From an uncultured Clostridia bacterium (GTDB lineage Bacteria > Bacillota > Clostridia > UMGS1883): a DNA stretch of 13,053 nt. Below are positions 1-7,304 of this stretch, piece by piece. The translations under genes and the position numbers were made by a program. The stretch lies in NCBI GenBank assembly GCA_947624455.1, contig CANQKL010000032.1, positions 1 to 13,053 of the forward strand, written 5' to 3'. Position 1 is the stretch's first letter, and each line of letters begins with the position of its first letter. The notes beneath the pieces are model-generated. The model had not been told where the DNA came from and ran no database searches. It saw only the letters and a list, made by a program, of their open reading frames with translations.

Positions 1-2
1 GC

Positions 3-1439
3 AACATCAACAGCGACTCCCCCGATGTTGCCGCCCTTATCAGAGACTTTGACTCCACTCCTCTCGCTCTGACCTCCGCCGGTTCCAACAATGACTACTA
101 TACGGCTCTCAGCCAGAACGCGAAGGAAGATTTCTTTGAATACATAATCGCTAACAGAAAGCCCGAAAAGGACGGCACCTTTGCCTTGACATTGGAGGAT
201 GTGGGCAAGCTGGCGGACAAAGCTTTCGTGGTCGTATACGCTTCTAACAGCACTCTTTCCGACTCCGCTCTGGAGCTTGGATATAAGGAAGTTATTCCCG
301 GCGCTCTCAGGATAAATACCGAGGATGAGCGTTATGTGAAGATATCCAATTATAAGGGCTTCTTCCAGGTGCTTCGCTCTCAGGATGAGTGGGACGGCAC
401 CGATAAAGGCATCAAGAACAGTTGGACCAAGGCTATCACCCTCCAGCGCATAAATGAGGTCGGCTATCTTGAGCTGGCTCAGAAGATCCTCGACTACAGA
501 AAAGTCCTTGATTTTGAGAACAATGAAAATGTTACCGTTACCAGGGCCGATCTTGAGGAGATCACAGAGAACTCTAATTTCAAGAAGTACTTTGGTAAGG
601 CCATGAAGGGCGATGGCAGCGAATATAAGAACCTTGCCGAGGAGGATAAGCTTCCCGCTAATACCCTCGCTCAGTTTGCCACAATACTTGAGAGAGCGTA
701 TGACGACGGCAAGACCGCCTATGAAAAGTACCTTAAAGAAAAGGAAAAGGACGATAACAAGGGTTCCGGCAGCGGCTCCGGCAGCTCCGGCGGCGGCTCC
801 GGCAGTAAAGGCGGCGGTCTGTACTCTGTTGACTACAAGACAGTTCGTCCCGATCCCCTTGAGAAGAAAAAACTGATCGACGATTATTACGATGACATGG
901 CAGGCTTCGAGTGGGCTTCGTCCGCCGTTCTTGCCCTTACCGAAAGCGGTATCGTCAACGGTACCGGCGAAAGGACCTTCAGCCCCGCCAAGCTTCTCAC
1001 CAGAGAAGAGTTCATGAAGCTCCTCGTTAATACTTTCAATCTTGTGGATGCCAAGGCGGTTTGCACCTTTACTGACGTGACCGACACTAACGCCTGGTAT
1101 TATATCTATGTTGCCAGCGCCCAGAAGGCCGGTATAACCACCGGACGCGGCGACGGCACATTCGGACTCGGTGACTATGTGACCCGCGAGGAGATGGCTA
1201 CCCTGGTTTACAGGGCTGCTATCAACAGCGGTATAAACCTCAGCACTGTCGGTAGAAATAACGCTGCCTACTATGACGTGAACTCCCTTTCCGCCTTTGC
1301 CCGTGACGCTGTTGTGGCTCTTACAGCTCATGGCGTTATGAGCGGCAGCAATGGTATGTTCTCGCCCCAGGACAGCGCAAGCAGGGCTCAGGCGGCTGTT
1401 GTTATCAACAATATCAACAACCTCAAGATCACCAAATAA
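3..1439 (+). CDS. S-layer homology domain surface protein, 5'-truncated
   Basis: The reading frame is open from the left edge (codons begin at base 3) to a TAA at 1437-1439. An internal TTG at 186 is not a credible start, because the frame continues upstream with similar composition, so the N-terminus lies outside the window. Counting the first visible codon as residue 1, residues 1-253 are a charged, probably helical region that I do not recognise. It is followed by a Gly/Ser linker (254-272) and three C-terminal SLH motifs. Their signature sites are LTREE (332-336), VTREE (393-397) and a weaker ASRAQ (459-463), each preceded by the usual G-[IV]-x-x-G turn. SLH triplets bind secondary cell wall polysaccharide, so this is probably a wall-anchored exoprotein. 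It lies 17 bases upstream of a second SLH gene and is probably co-transcribed with it. The SLH assignment is firm; the job of the N-terminal part is unknown. Confidence 0.9.
   Translation, partial: NINSDSPDVAALIRDFDSTPLALTSAGSNNDYYTALSQNAKEDFFEYIIANRKPEKDGTFALTLEDVGKLADKAFVVVYASNSTLSDSALELGYKEVIPGALRINTEDERYVKISNYKGFFQVLRSQDEWDGTDKGIKNSWTKAITLQRINEVGYLELAQKILDYRKVLDFENNENVTVTRADLEEITENSNFKKYFGKAMKGDGSEYKNLAEEDKLPANTLAQFATILERAYDDGKTAYEKYLKEKEKDDNKGSGSGSGSSGGGSGSKGGGLYSVDYKTVRPDPLEKKKLIDDYYDDMAGFEWASSAVLALTESGIVNGTGERTFSPAKLLTREEFMKLLVNTFNLVDAKAVCTFTDVTDTNAWYYIYVASAQKAGITTGRGDGTFGLGDYVTREEMATLVYRAAINSGINLSTVGRNNAAYYDVNSLSAFARDAVVALTAHGVMSGSNGMFSPQDSASRAQAAVVINNINNLKITK
762..818 (+). repeat. 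Low-complexity Gly/Ser linker coding repeat
   Basis: This run of ggc, tcc and agc codons encodes 19 residues, all Gly or Ser except one Lys. It separates the N-terminal region of the first SLH protein from its wall-binding C-terminus. It is a flexible spacer, and being repetitive it may vary in length between strains. Confidence 0.8.
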
Positions 1440-1456
1440 GAAAGGATGAGGGTTAA

Positions 1457-4400
1457 ATGAGCGTAAAACGTATTATCAGCCTGATCGTGGCCCTGTCCAT
1501 GCTCCTGACAGTCTGCGGCGGCTCCGCCCTTGCGGCGGGCCAGACCGGCTATTCGGACGTGGACGGCACCGGCTACGAAACGGCGGTAAGCATACTCCGG
1601 ACTTTGGGCATTATGTCCGGATATACGGATGGTCAGTTCCATCCTTATGCGACGATTACCAGAGCCGAGATGGCAGAGCTGGCTGTAAGGCTCCGTGGTA
1701 TTACCGATTATGGCACAGAGGTTTCCGACGAAGAAATACAGTACAAGGACATGGTTGGTCATCCTTTGGCCGCGGCCGTGGCCTATGCCCGCAGCCTTGG
1801 TATAGTTGACGGCGGTACTGACGGTTATTTCTATCCCGACGACCCCGTAACGTATGAGCAGGCTGTAAAGATGATAGTCGGCGCTATTGGCTATGACTAT
1901 TACGCGACTGCCAGGGCCGACTACCCCAACGGCTACCTTATGGTGGCCAACGAGCTTAAGCTCACCTCCGGCGTCGGCGTTACGGTAGGCTCCTATATCA
2001 CTCGCGGCGACGTTGCCAAGATTGCCTGCAACGCCCTGACTGTTGATATGATGGTTCCCACCTCCTACTCAGGCAGTAAGGTGACCTATGAGATAGTTGA
2101 GGGAAAGAACATCCTCAATACCTATTTCAACGTGGAGAAGCTTCGCGGCGTAGTTGAGGAAAATGAGTTCACCAGCCTTTACGGCTCCTCTGATCTTGAA
2201 CCCGGCGAGGTTCGCATCGGCGACGAGGTATTCTATGCCGGTCTTACCAACGTTGGCGATTATCTGGGCTACTATGTGTCCTTCTACGCTATCGAGCTTG
2301 ACACAAGAGCTCAGCGCGTCGTTATCTCCTATAAGGTGGAGTCCAGCCGCAACGATTATATAAAAATAAACGCTGAGGACATTGAAAATGTAAGCATCGG
2401 CAGCGGCGGCGAGTACACTATCGAATACTGGCGCAGCCGCAGCGCGAAGAACACAACTGACGTGCAGCTTTCCGCCACTCCTCTGGTAGTGTTCAACGGC
2501 GTGGCCCTGCCCGACTTCAATCTTGACGACCTCAACCCCAAGTACGGTCAGGTAACGCTTATGGATACAGACGGCGATAAGCAGTATGACTATGCCGACG
2601 TTATATCCTATGAGGTATTCACGGTACTTAGCGCTTCCGAGGCCAGCGGCACCGTTTCGGCCTATCCCGCGTACACCACGGGTATTCGTTCCGCTCAGTT
2701 AAAGCTGGACGAGGACGACGATACCAACAGTATCGTGCGCATTATCGACGGAAACGGCAACAATGTTCCCCTTTCCAGCATTAAAAAGAACAGCGTTCTG
2801 TTCGTCGCCATCAGTAAGGACACAGGCAGCACCGTTCGTACCGCCATTGTATCCAATAACAGCATTTCCGGCAGAGTTTCCGGCGTCACCGGCGATGGCA
2901 GCTACATGATAAACGGCGTTTCATACGAAACTATCAGCTACATGGACGAGGCTCTTTCCGTGGGCGACACCGGTACCTTCTTCCTCAGCCACGATGGCAG
3001 AATCGCCGGTTTTGACGGTGAAAAGAGAGTAAGCAAGAACATCGGTATGTTCGTTACCTACAACAGAGGTAAGCTTTCCGAGGGCGGCGACGCCGTGAAG
3101 ATTTTCAAGGCCGACGGTTCCTTCGGTATCTACAACTTGGCCGGTACGGTAAAGCTCAACGGTCAGAACATCAGCGGCAGCGACCTCTTTGAACTCATTG
3201 CCAATGACGACAGCAGTGTGGCCCTCTTTGGTCGCCGTGAGCCTGACTCCAGCAACGCGGGCAAGTATATCCCCGAACCCGCTCGTTCCGGTATCCTGTT
3301 CAAGCTTAACAGCAACGGCGATATTTCCGAGCTTGTAGTCAACACCAACAGCAACTCCACCGCGACCGTAAAGCGTTACGAGGAGCTGCCCACCGGTAAT
3401 TATGACTCTAACGAGCTTCGCGGCGTTGTACAGAGAGGTAAAAATTCCGGTTACAAGCATCCCGCTCCTTGGGAAAATAATGTATACACGGATATAACCA
3501 CCTTTGTGAATCAGTATGACGACTCCAGAAAGAAGTTCTGCGGCAGCGAGTCCGATCCTCAGAACAGAGACGATTCGCTCTACTACGATACCACCTACCG
3601 CTGCTTCCAGAGAGGCGGCCTGCCCCTCTATGTCAGCGACAATACCGTGCTTCTTATGTATGGCGACAACTACTCGCTGACTGACGACTCCCAGGCTTAC
3701 AGCGTGCGTGTCTGCAACCAGCTCCGCGACGATGAGCCGTTTGAATGGCATGAATTTTATTTCTACTATTTCGGCAACAGCGAGTATCCCGAGTTCGCGG
3801 TATGCTACGACGATTACGATGTTCCGGAGAATACTGAGACCTACTATGTAAACACCTTTGACGAGGACTGGAGCGTACTGGGCGGCAACAACAAGAATAT
3901 TGTTATTGTAGACCGTATCGTTGAGGAGTATGCGGAAAACGATGAGATCCGTTACAGACTTTATTATTGGGAGAGCGGCGCTTCTAAGGACGCTTACTTC
4001 CATAAGCTGTACGACGACGCCCGTTACCGTACAAGCGGTCAGGTATGGCGCCGCGGCGACATGATCAGATTCATTTATGTTAATAATACCAGAGAGATCG
4101 GCCGCGTAGAGTCCCTGTTTGGAACGGCTTGGAACGACCCCGTTGGCAACGAGGAGACAGGCGGTTACAATTCCCACAATGTTTATAAGTTCCCCATAGG
4201 ATTCTGGAGATTCAACGGCAATAACAACTACTGGCGTCAGTTGTATTACATCGGCCGCGTTACCGCCATTGAGTCTACAAAGTACTTTACCACGATCTCT
4301 ATGAACAACAATTATGAGCATAACGAGGCTACTAGAAAGGGTCAGTTCTTGGATAAGGAACTCCTTACCGGTACCTGCTATAAGCTCCAGTACAACAATC

Positions 4401-4600
4401 GAGGATATATTTCCGGTGTTGACACTGTTGGTACAGATTCTCTTGCGGAGAACCAGTTAGTTCTTGTTCATAAGCAGGGCCAGGTACAGCAGTACCGTTC
4501 GCTGAGGATAATTGAGTCCTATATCCTCTATGAGTACGATGATATTGCGGCGGACAATGATTTGATCAACGCCTACAGAGATATTTATCCTGAGCTTTAA
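1457..4600 (+). CDS. Secreted S-layer homology domain protein, 1047 aa
   Basis: The ATG at 1457 follows an AAAGGA/GAGGG ribosome site (1441-1452). The protein starts with a signal peptide: K4 and R5, a hydrophobic core at 6-19, and an ALA-A cleavage site near residues 26-27. Three SLH motifs follow at about 31-82, 95-148 and 150-195. Signature sites are ITRAE (67-71), a degenerate VTYEQ (131-135) and ITRGD (181-185). The remaining 850 residues are Tyr-, Asp-, Asn- and Ser-rich and look like beta-rich surface modules. An LRGVV element occurs at 229-233 and again at 654-658, which suggests repeated domains. No catalytic motif was recognised. The SLH triplet should tether the protein to secondary cell wall polysaccharide, so it is either a structural S-layer component or a large wall protein. 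It shares an operon with the preceding SLH gene and is followed after 10 bases by a strong terminator. Confidence 0.93.
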   Translation: MSVKRIISLIVALSMLLTVCGGSALAAGQTGYSDVDGTGYETAVSILRTLGIMSGYTDGQFHPYATITRAEMAELAVRLRGITDYGTEVSDEEIQYKDMVGHPLAAAVAYARSLGIVDGGTDGYFYPDDPVTYEQAVKMIVGAIGYDYYATARADYPNGYLMVANELKLTSGVGVTVGSYITRGDVAKIACNALTVDMMVPTSYSGSKVTYEIVEGKNILNTYFNVEKLRGVVEENEFTSLYGSSDLEPGEVRIGDEVFYAGLTNVGDYLGYYVSFYAIELDTRAQRVVISYKVESSRNDYIKINAEDIENVSIGSGGEYTIEYWRSRSAKNTTDVQLSATPLVVFNGVALPDFNLDDLNPKYGQVTLMDTDGDKQYDYADVISYEVFTVLSASEASGTVSAYPAYTTGIRSAQLKLDEDDDTNSIVRIIDGNGNNVPLSSIKKNSVLFVAISKDTGSTVRTAIVSNNSISGRVSGVTGDGSYMINGVSYETISYMDEALSVGDTGTFFLSHDGRIAGFDGEKRVSKNIGMFVTYNRGKLSEGGDAVKIFKADGSFGIYNLAGTVKLNGQNISGSDLFELIANDDSSVALFGRREPDSSNAGKYIPEPARSGILFKLNSNGDISELVVNTNSNSTATVKRYEELPTGNYDSNELRGVVQRGKNSGYKHPAPWENNVYTDITTFVNQYDDSRKKFCGSESDPQNRDDSLYYDTTYRCFQRGGLPLYVSDNTVLLMYGDNYSLTDDSQAYSVRVCNQLRDDEPFEWHEFYFYYFGNSEYPEFAVCYDDYDVPENTETYYVNTFDEDWSVLGGNNKNIVIVDRIVEEYAENDEIRYRLYYWESGASKDAYFHKLYDDARYRTSGQVWRRGDMIRFIYVNNTREIGRVESLFGTAWNDPVGNEETGGYNSHNVYKFPIGFWRFNGNNNYWRQLYYIGRVTAIESTKYFTTISMNNNYEHNEATRKGQFLDKELLTGTCYKLQYNNRGYISGVDTVGTDSLAENQLVLVHKQGQVQQYRSLRIIESYILYEYDDIAADNDLINAYRDIYPEL

Positions 4601-4610
4601 AAGAAAGTCC

Positions 4611-4638
4611 AAAACAGCGCCCCTCGGGGCGCTGTTTT
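4611..4638 (+). terminator. Rho-independent terminator of the SLH operon
   Basis: Perfect 13-bp inverted repeat: arm AAAACAGCGCCCC (4611-4623), loop TC, arm GGGGCGCTGTTTT (4626-4638). Counting the innermost C-G as open gives a 12-bp stem with a four-base loop. The GC-rich core followed by TTTT, 10 bases after the stop of the SLH gene, is a classic intrinsic terminator. The symmetry would let it also act on the minus strand. Confidence 0.93.
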
Positions 4639-4640
4639 AG

Positions 4641-4799
4641 ACTGCTGACAAACCCTATGCACAATGGGGAAAGCTCGAAAGGGAACTCCCTTTCGATAAA
4701 AAACATAAAATCTCGGGACGTGTACCCGAATTATACTATAATCAGTCGAGAATATCCCACATAGGAATGGCGGACTGCGGAAAAATTCATTTAACGGGG
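4641..4799. other. Structured intergenic spacer between convergent genes
   Basis: No gene is supported here. The stretch holds several nested inverted repeats. An outer pairing joins CCTATG (4654-4659) to CATAGG (4760-4765) and TGGG (4665-4668) to CCCA (4756-4759), with a five-base bulge. Inside it is a 10-bp hairpin, TCGAAAGGGA (4675-4684) with TCCCTTTCGA (4687-4696), and a small one, TCGGG (4713-4717) with CCCGA (4725-4729). A TATAAT sits at 4737-4742 on the + strand and another at 4735-4730 on the minus strand, neither with a good -35. The stretch could be a structured RNA, a small inverted-repeat element, or simply a terminator region. It matches no RNA family that I recognise. Confidence 0.45.
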
Positions 4800-4845
4800 A
4801 AAACTCTTGAGATCATGGCGTAAAGCCTGTTCTCAAGAGTTTTTT
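4800..4845. terminator. Bidirectional Rho-independent terminator
   Basis: A 13-bp inverted repeat pairs AAAACTCTTGAGA (4800-4812) with TCTCAAGAGTTTT (4831-4843). The 18-base loop contains a further GGC/GCC pairing (4817-4819 with 4825-4827). On the + strand it ends in six T (4840-4845). On the minus strand it ends in four T. It lies 28 bases beyond the stop of the minus-strand glycosidase gene, so its main role is probably to end that transcript. Its + strand form could back up the SLH terminator or end a short RNA starting in the spacer. Confidence 0.85.
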
Positions 4846-4873
4846 ATGGGAGACCGCCGCTTTACAGCCGTTC

Positions 4874-7165
4874 TTATCCTATAGGAAACAAAGGTTCAAA
4901 CTGGTAGAAGCTGCCGCCATCGCCAAAGGTGAATCTAAGTATCCGGCTGCCGCTGAGGGAGGAGGCAATGCTGTCATAGTCCGCCGAGTCCGAAACGGTT
5001 ATCAGCCTGACGTTGTTGCGCAGAGTGACGTTGTTAGCCAGCCCGGGCTGAACAATGTAAACGTCCTTGCACTTGGACAGACTGTCAAAATAGTCATAAA
5101 AAAGCTCCGTATCCTGGGCGATCTTGCCGTTTGGAGCGGTTTTGGTCAGGACTATAACCGCTCGGGCGGCGGTAGCCTTAATTGCCGCGTCCATATCCGC
5201 CCAATCGCTGGCGCTGAGCTGTCCGCTCGCCGGCAGAGAAATTATCAGGGCAAAGCCCTTGTCGATGGCGCTGAAGCTGTTGGCCTGGATGGGAACCCTC
5301 AGCCCCGACGGCAGAGCCTCCGCCCGGTAATCTCCGAGAAAGCCGTAGCTGTCCGAAAGAGCTATTTTTCTCATGCCGGTGCGGTATAGCAGATTGTCGA
5401 ATAGGGTGTTGCGAACCTTTGTGTCGGCAAAAACGCTGAAGCTTTGCCCCTCGACAGCTCCTTTGGCTTGGTCGAGTACATCGTTGTCCGGCAGAGCCGG
5501 GGCGTTGGACGCCGGTTTTCCCACCTTTACAATGCTGTGAGCGGTAACGCCGCCATAGCTCAGTGTCAAAAGAGTGTAGCCTTCGCTGTTTCCGGTAATT
5601 AGACCTCCGCTGTAAGAGGCCACTGTCGGATCGGAGGTGGCGGGGGAGAGAAGGTTGGGGTTATGCACCGCAGCCGTATAGCCGTCGCCGGACACGTCAG
5701 GAGTCAGCCACAGGCTTTCGCCCAGGGCAAGCTCGATCTCCTGGGGCAGCCCGATGGCACTGACTTGACTGATGACATGGACGTTCAGGGGCGCGGACAT
5801 GACTCCGGCACCCTCCGGCCCCTCAAGACCGGCCGTTATGACCGCGTCTCCAGCGGTCAGGGGGAAGAAGTCCGTTCCGCTGAACTGGGCCTCGACTCCG
5901 TAAACCGAGAACTTAGCCTCGCCGTCCTGTGAGGCGGCAGCAAGACCGTTCTCATCCACGTATCTGACTTCGATGGGGAAAATGTCCCCCACCAGCGCCG
6001 CGTCATCCGCCGCCCTGAGCCTGACGCCAGCAGCGGGGCCGGGTTTCGCGTCGGTGGTTATTGAAACAGCGTTGATCACCTTGCGGTTTTCCGTGGGCAG
6101 GTTGACAACCTTCGTCTCGTTGTCCCAAAAGGTTTTGGCCATCAGCCTTGTGCTGCCGCCTCCGTCCAGATTCAGGGCGTTGACGCAGCCCAGCTCGAGA
6201 GTAATATCCGCGAGCCCCTCCTGAGTGACGCCCTTGGACTGATATTGTCGGCCGTCAACTGTAATTATGTAAACCACTGTGCCGTCGGCGTTGGTTCCGA
6301 CGCAGGTTCTTGGCTGATTGCCGTAGGCCACATGGGTGAACTCAGTCCTGACTCCGTCCTTGAGCAGCAGGGTGCCTCCGCCGAAGGCCGCTTCAACGCC
6401 CTCCAGGGAGGGAGTGGCGGTAATGCTCAGCTCCAGGTGACTGCCCACAGTCAGGTTGTTGGCAAGGAACATATTGACTCCCTCGCTGACCGCCAGCACA
6501 TATCCGTCCTTGGGTATTTCCACGGGAGGCATATTCCGCCGGAACTCGGTGACGGTATCATTTCTTACCACGACCTCCACCACCTCGCCGCCAGGGGCCG
6601 GGGACAGGCCGTTGTTCCAGTCGGAGGTGTACATGAGTATTTCTCCGTAGTAGTCGGTGTGCTTGTTCAGGTGACGAACTACCTCGGAGCTGCCGTTAGG
6701 GGCCGTGAGCGTCATTGTCATGGACATATAGCTGAAATTCAGCCGCTTTCCGTCGTAAAAAGCCGCCGCCATATTTTCGTCCACCTGAGACTGGAGCAGC
6801 CGCGAGTCTTTTACCTCTAACCCCAGCGAAAAGCCCTGGGAATAAGCGGGCTTGGTGTTGTCAAAGAAGTCGGCGTTGGACGCGGCCATCACCTCGTTTG
6901 CGCTGCCGCCGGAGACAAGGCCGTCCATACTGGTCAAGCTGTCCACATTCTGCCCCTTTAGCAGCTCCAGCTTTACGTTGGGTTCCTTCAGGTCGGCGAC
7001 GACGGCGTTTATGTTCAGCCAGCCGTCGCCGTAAAACCGGCGTATGTGCCGCAGCTGTACGCCGTTCATTATATCCTCCGTCTCGTCATAGCCGTAAATT
7101 TCGCCGAAGGCCGCGGGCGCGACGATCAAAAGAAGCGTTATCAGTGAAATAATGAATTTTTTCAT
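4874..7165 (-). CDS. Secreted phosphodiester glycosidase family (NAGPA) protein
   Basis: The protein has 763 residues if it starts at the ATG at 7165, nine bases after an AAAGGA site; the in-frame TTG and ATG at 7174 and 7171 sit too close to that site. It opens with a signal peptide (two Lys, a hydrophobic core, cleavage near AFG-E at about residue 22). Residues of about 70-370 form a NAGPA domain. The landmarks are a PRTCVG segment, a TVDGR strand with a following S-x-G, and the signature NLDGGGS at 332-338. The human relative removes GlcNAc from phosphodiester-linked GlcNAc, and bacterial members are thought to act on phosphodiester-linked sugars of the envelope or exopolysaccharide. Residues of about 375-548 look Ig-like, ending in a BIG2-type strand pattern. 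After a short linker, residues of about 565-763 resemble a phosphoesterase-like fold but show none of the usual metal ligands (D-x-H, GDxxD, GNH). The substrate is unknown. The gene is transcribed alone, convergent to the SLH operon and divergent from the flippase operon. Confidence 0.87.
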   Translation of the reverse strand: MKKFIISLITLLLIVAPAAFGEIYGYDETEDIMNGVQLRHIRRFYGDGWLNINAVVADLKEPNVKLELLKGQNVDSLTSMDGLVSGGSANEVMAASNADFFDNTKPAYSQGFSLGLEVKDSRLLQSQVDENMAAAFYDGKRLNFSYMSMTMTLTAPNGSSEVVRHLNKHTDYYGEILMYTSDWNNGLSPAPGGEVVEVVVRNDTVTEFRRNMPPVEIPKDGYVLAVSEGVNMFLANNLTVGSHLELSITATPSLEGVEAAFGGGTLLLKDGVRTEFTHVAYGNQPRTCVGTNADGTVVYIITVDGRQYQSKGVTQEGLADITLELGCVNALNLDGGGSTRLMAKTFWDNETKVVNLPTENRKVINAVSITTDAKPGPAAGVRLRAADDAALVGDIFPIEVRYVDENGLAAASQDGEAKFSVYGVEAQFSGTDFFPLTAGDAVITAGLEGPEGAGVMSAPLNVHVISQVSAIGLPQEIELALGESLWLTPDVSGDGYTAAVHNPNLLSPATSDPTVASYSGGLITGNSEGYTLLTLSYGGVTAHSIVKVGKPASNAPALPDNDVLDQAKGAVEGQSFSVFADTKVRNTLFDNLLYRTGMRKIALSDSYGFLGDYRAEALPSGLRVPIQANSFSAIDKGFALIISLPASGQLSASDWADMDAAIKATAARAVIVLTKTAPNGKIAQDTELFYDYFDSLSKCKDVYIVQPGLANNVTLRNNVRLITVSDSADYDSIASSLSGSRILRFTFGDGGSFYQFEPLFPIG

Positions 7166-7174
7166 GGACATCAA

Positions 7175-7180
7175 TCCTTT
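7175..7180 (-). promoter_or_regulatory. Ribosome binding site that fixes the glycosidase start
   Basis: On the minus strand AAAGGA reads from 7180 to 7175. Nine bases separate it from the ATG at 7165, but none or three separate it from the in-frame TTG (7174) and ATG (7171). This favours the start at 7165, which also gives the cleanest signal peptide (MKKF...). Confidence 0.75.
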
Positions 7181-7188
7181 CGACTTCT

Positions 7189-7217
7189 ATTTTACAACAA
7201 AATCCTGAAAAAGGCAA
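7189..7217 (-). promoter_or_regulatory. Predicted sigma-A promoter of the glycosidase gene
   Basis: On the minus strand a -35 box TTGCCT (7217-7212) is separated by 17 bases from a -10 box TAAAAT (7194-7189). Transcription would begin near 7182, giving a short leader with the AAAGGA site. The -35 box departs from consensus at two places, so the promoter may be of moderate strength. Confidence 0.6.
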
Positions 7218-7246
7218 CAGGTAATAAAAGTTTGCAATAAAAAATC

Positions 7247-7275
7247 TTGACTAAACGCCGCTTGTGTTGTATAAT
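7247..7275 (+). promoter_or_regulatory. Predicted sigma-A promoter of the five-gene flippase operon
   Basis: A -35 box TTGACT (7247-7252) and a perfect -10 box TATAAT (7270-7275) are exactly 17 bases apart. Transcription should begin near 7282. It is the only good promoter seen upstream of the tightly packed run from the flippase gene to ricT. The -10 box lies inside a perfect palindrome, so the promoter is probably repressible. Confidence 0.82.
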
Positions 7276-7288
7276 AAAATTATACAAC
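7266..7288. promoter_or_regulatory. Palindromic operator over the -10 box and start site
   Basis: A perfect inverted repeat with 10-bp arms, GTTGTATAAT (7266-7275) and ATTATACAAC (7279-7288), separated by AAA. It covers the -10 box and the expected transcription start, where a bound dimer would block RNA polymerase. The predicted transcript starts within the palindrome, so it cannot work as a full RNA hairpin. GntR-type repressors use similar TGTATA-like half-sites, but the regulator is not encoded in this window and its family is a guess. Confidence 0.65.
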
Positions 7289-7292
7289 TATG

Positions 7293-7301
7293 GGATGTGA
7301 T
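7293..7301 (+). promoter_or_regulatory. Extended ribosome site supporting a TTG start at 7305
   Basis: GGATGTGAT matches the anti-Shine-Dalgarno complement GGAGGTGAT at eight of nine bases and sits correctly for a TTG at 7305. The alternative in-frame ATG at 7290 has no ribosome site and would lie only about eight bases from the predicted transcription start. Confidence 0.55.
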
Positions 7302-7304
7302 AAC

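Noticed and set aside
1398..1421. GTTGTT/AACAAC imperfect symmetry near the end of the first SLH gene
   Set aside because: It encodes the Val-Val-Ile-Asn-Asn end of the last SLH motif, has no T-tract, and lies before the stop codon, so it is not a terminator.
1505..1520. Possible lipoprotein lipobox (L-T-V-C) in the signal peptide of the long SLH protein
   Set aside because: The residue before Cys20 is Val rather than Gly, Ala or Ser, and a good signal peptidase I site (ALA-A) follows. Wall attachment is already explained by the SLH motifs.
2921..4321. 466-codon open frame on the minus strand inside the long SLH gene
   Set aside because: It is a shadow frame opposite a well-supported secreted protein. 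It shows no start signal and no family resemblance.
4877..4886. Palindrome TCCTATAGGA next to the spacer
   Set aside because: It overlaps the last codons of the glycosidase gene, is short, and has no partner copy flanking the spacer that would make it an element end.
7166..7174. Upstream starts TTG 7174 and ATG 7171 for the glycosidase
   Set aside because: The ribosome site ends at 7175, leaving zero to three bases of spacing. The ATG at 7165 has nine.
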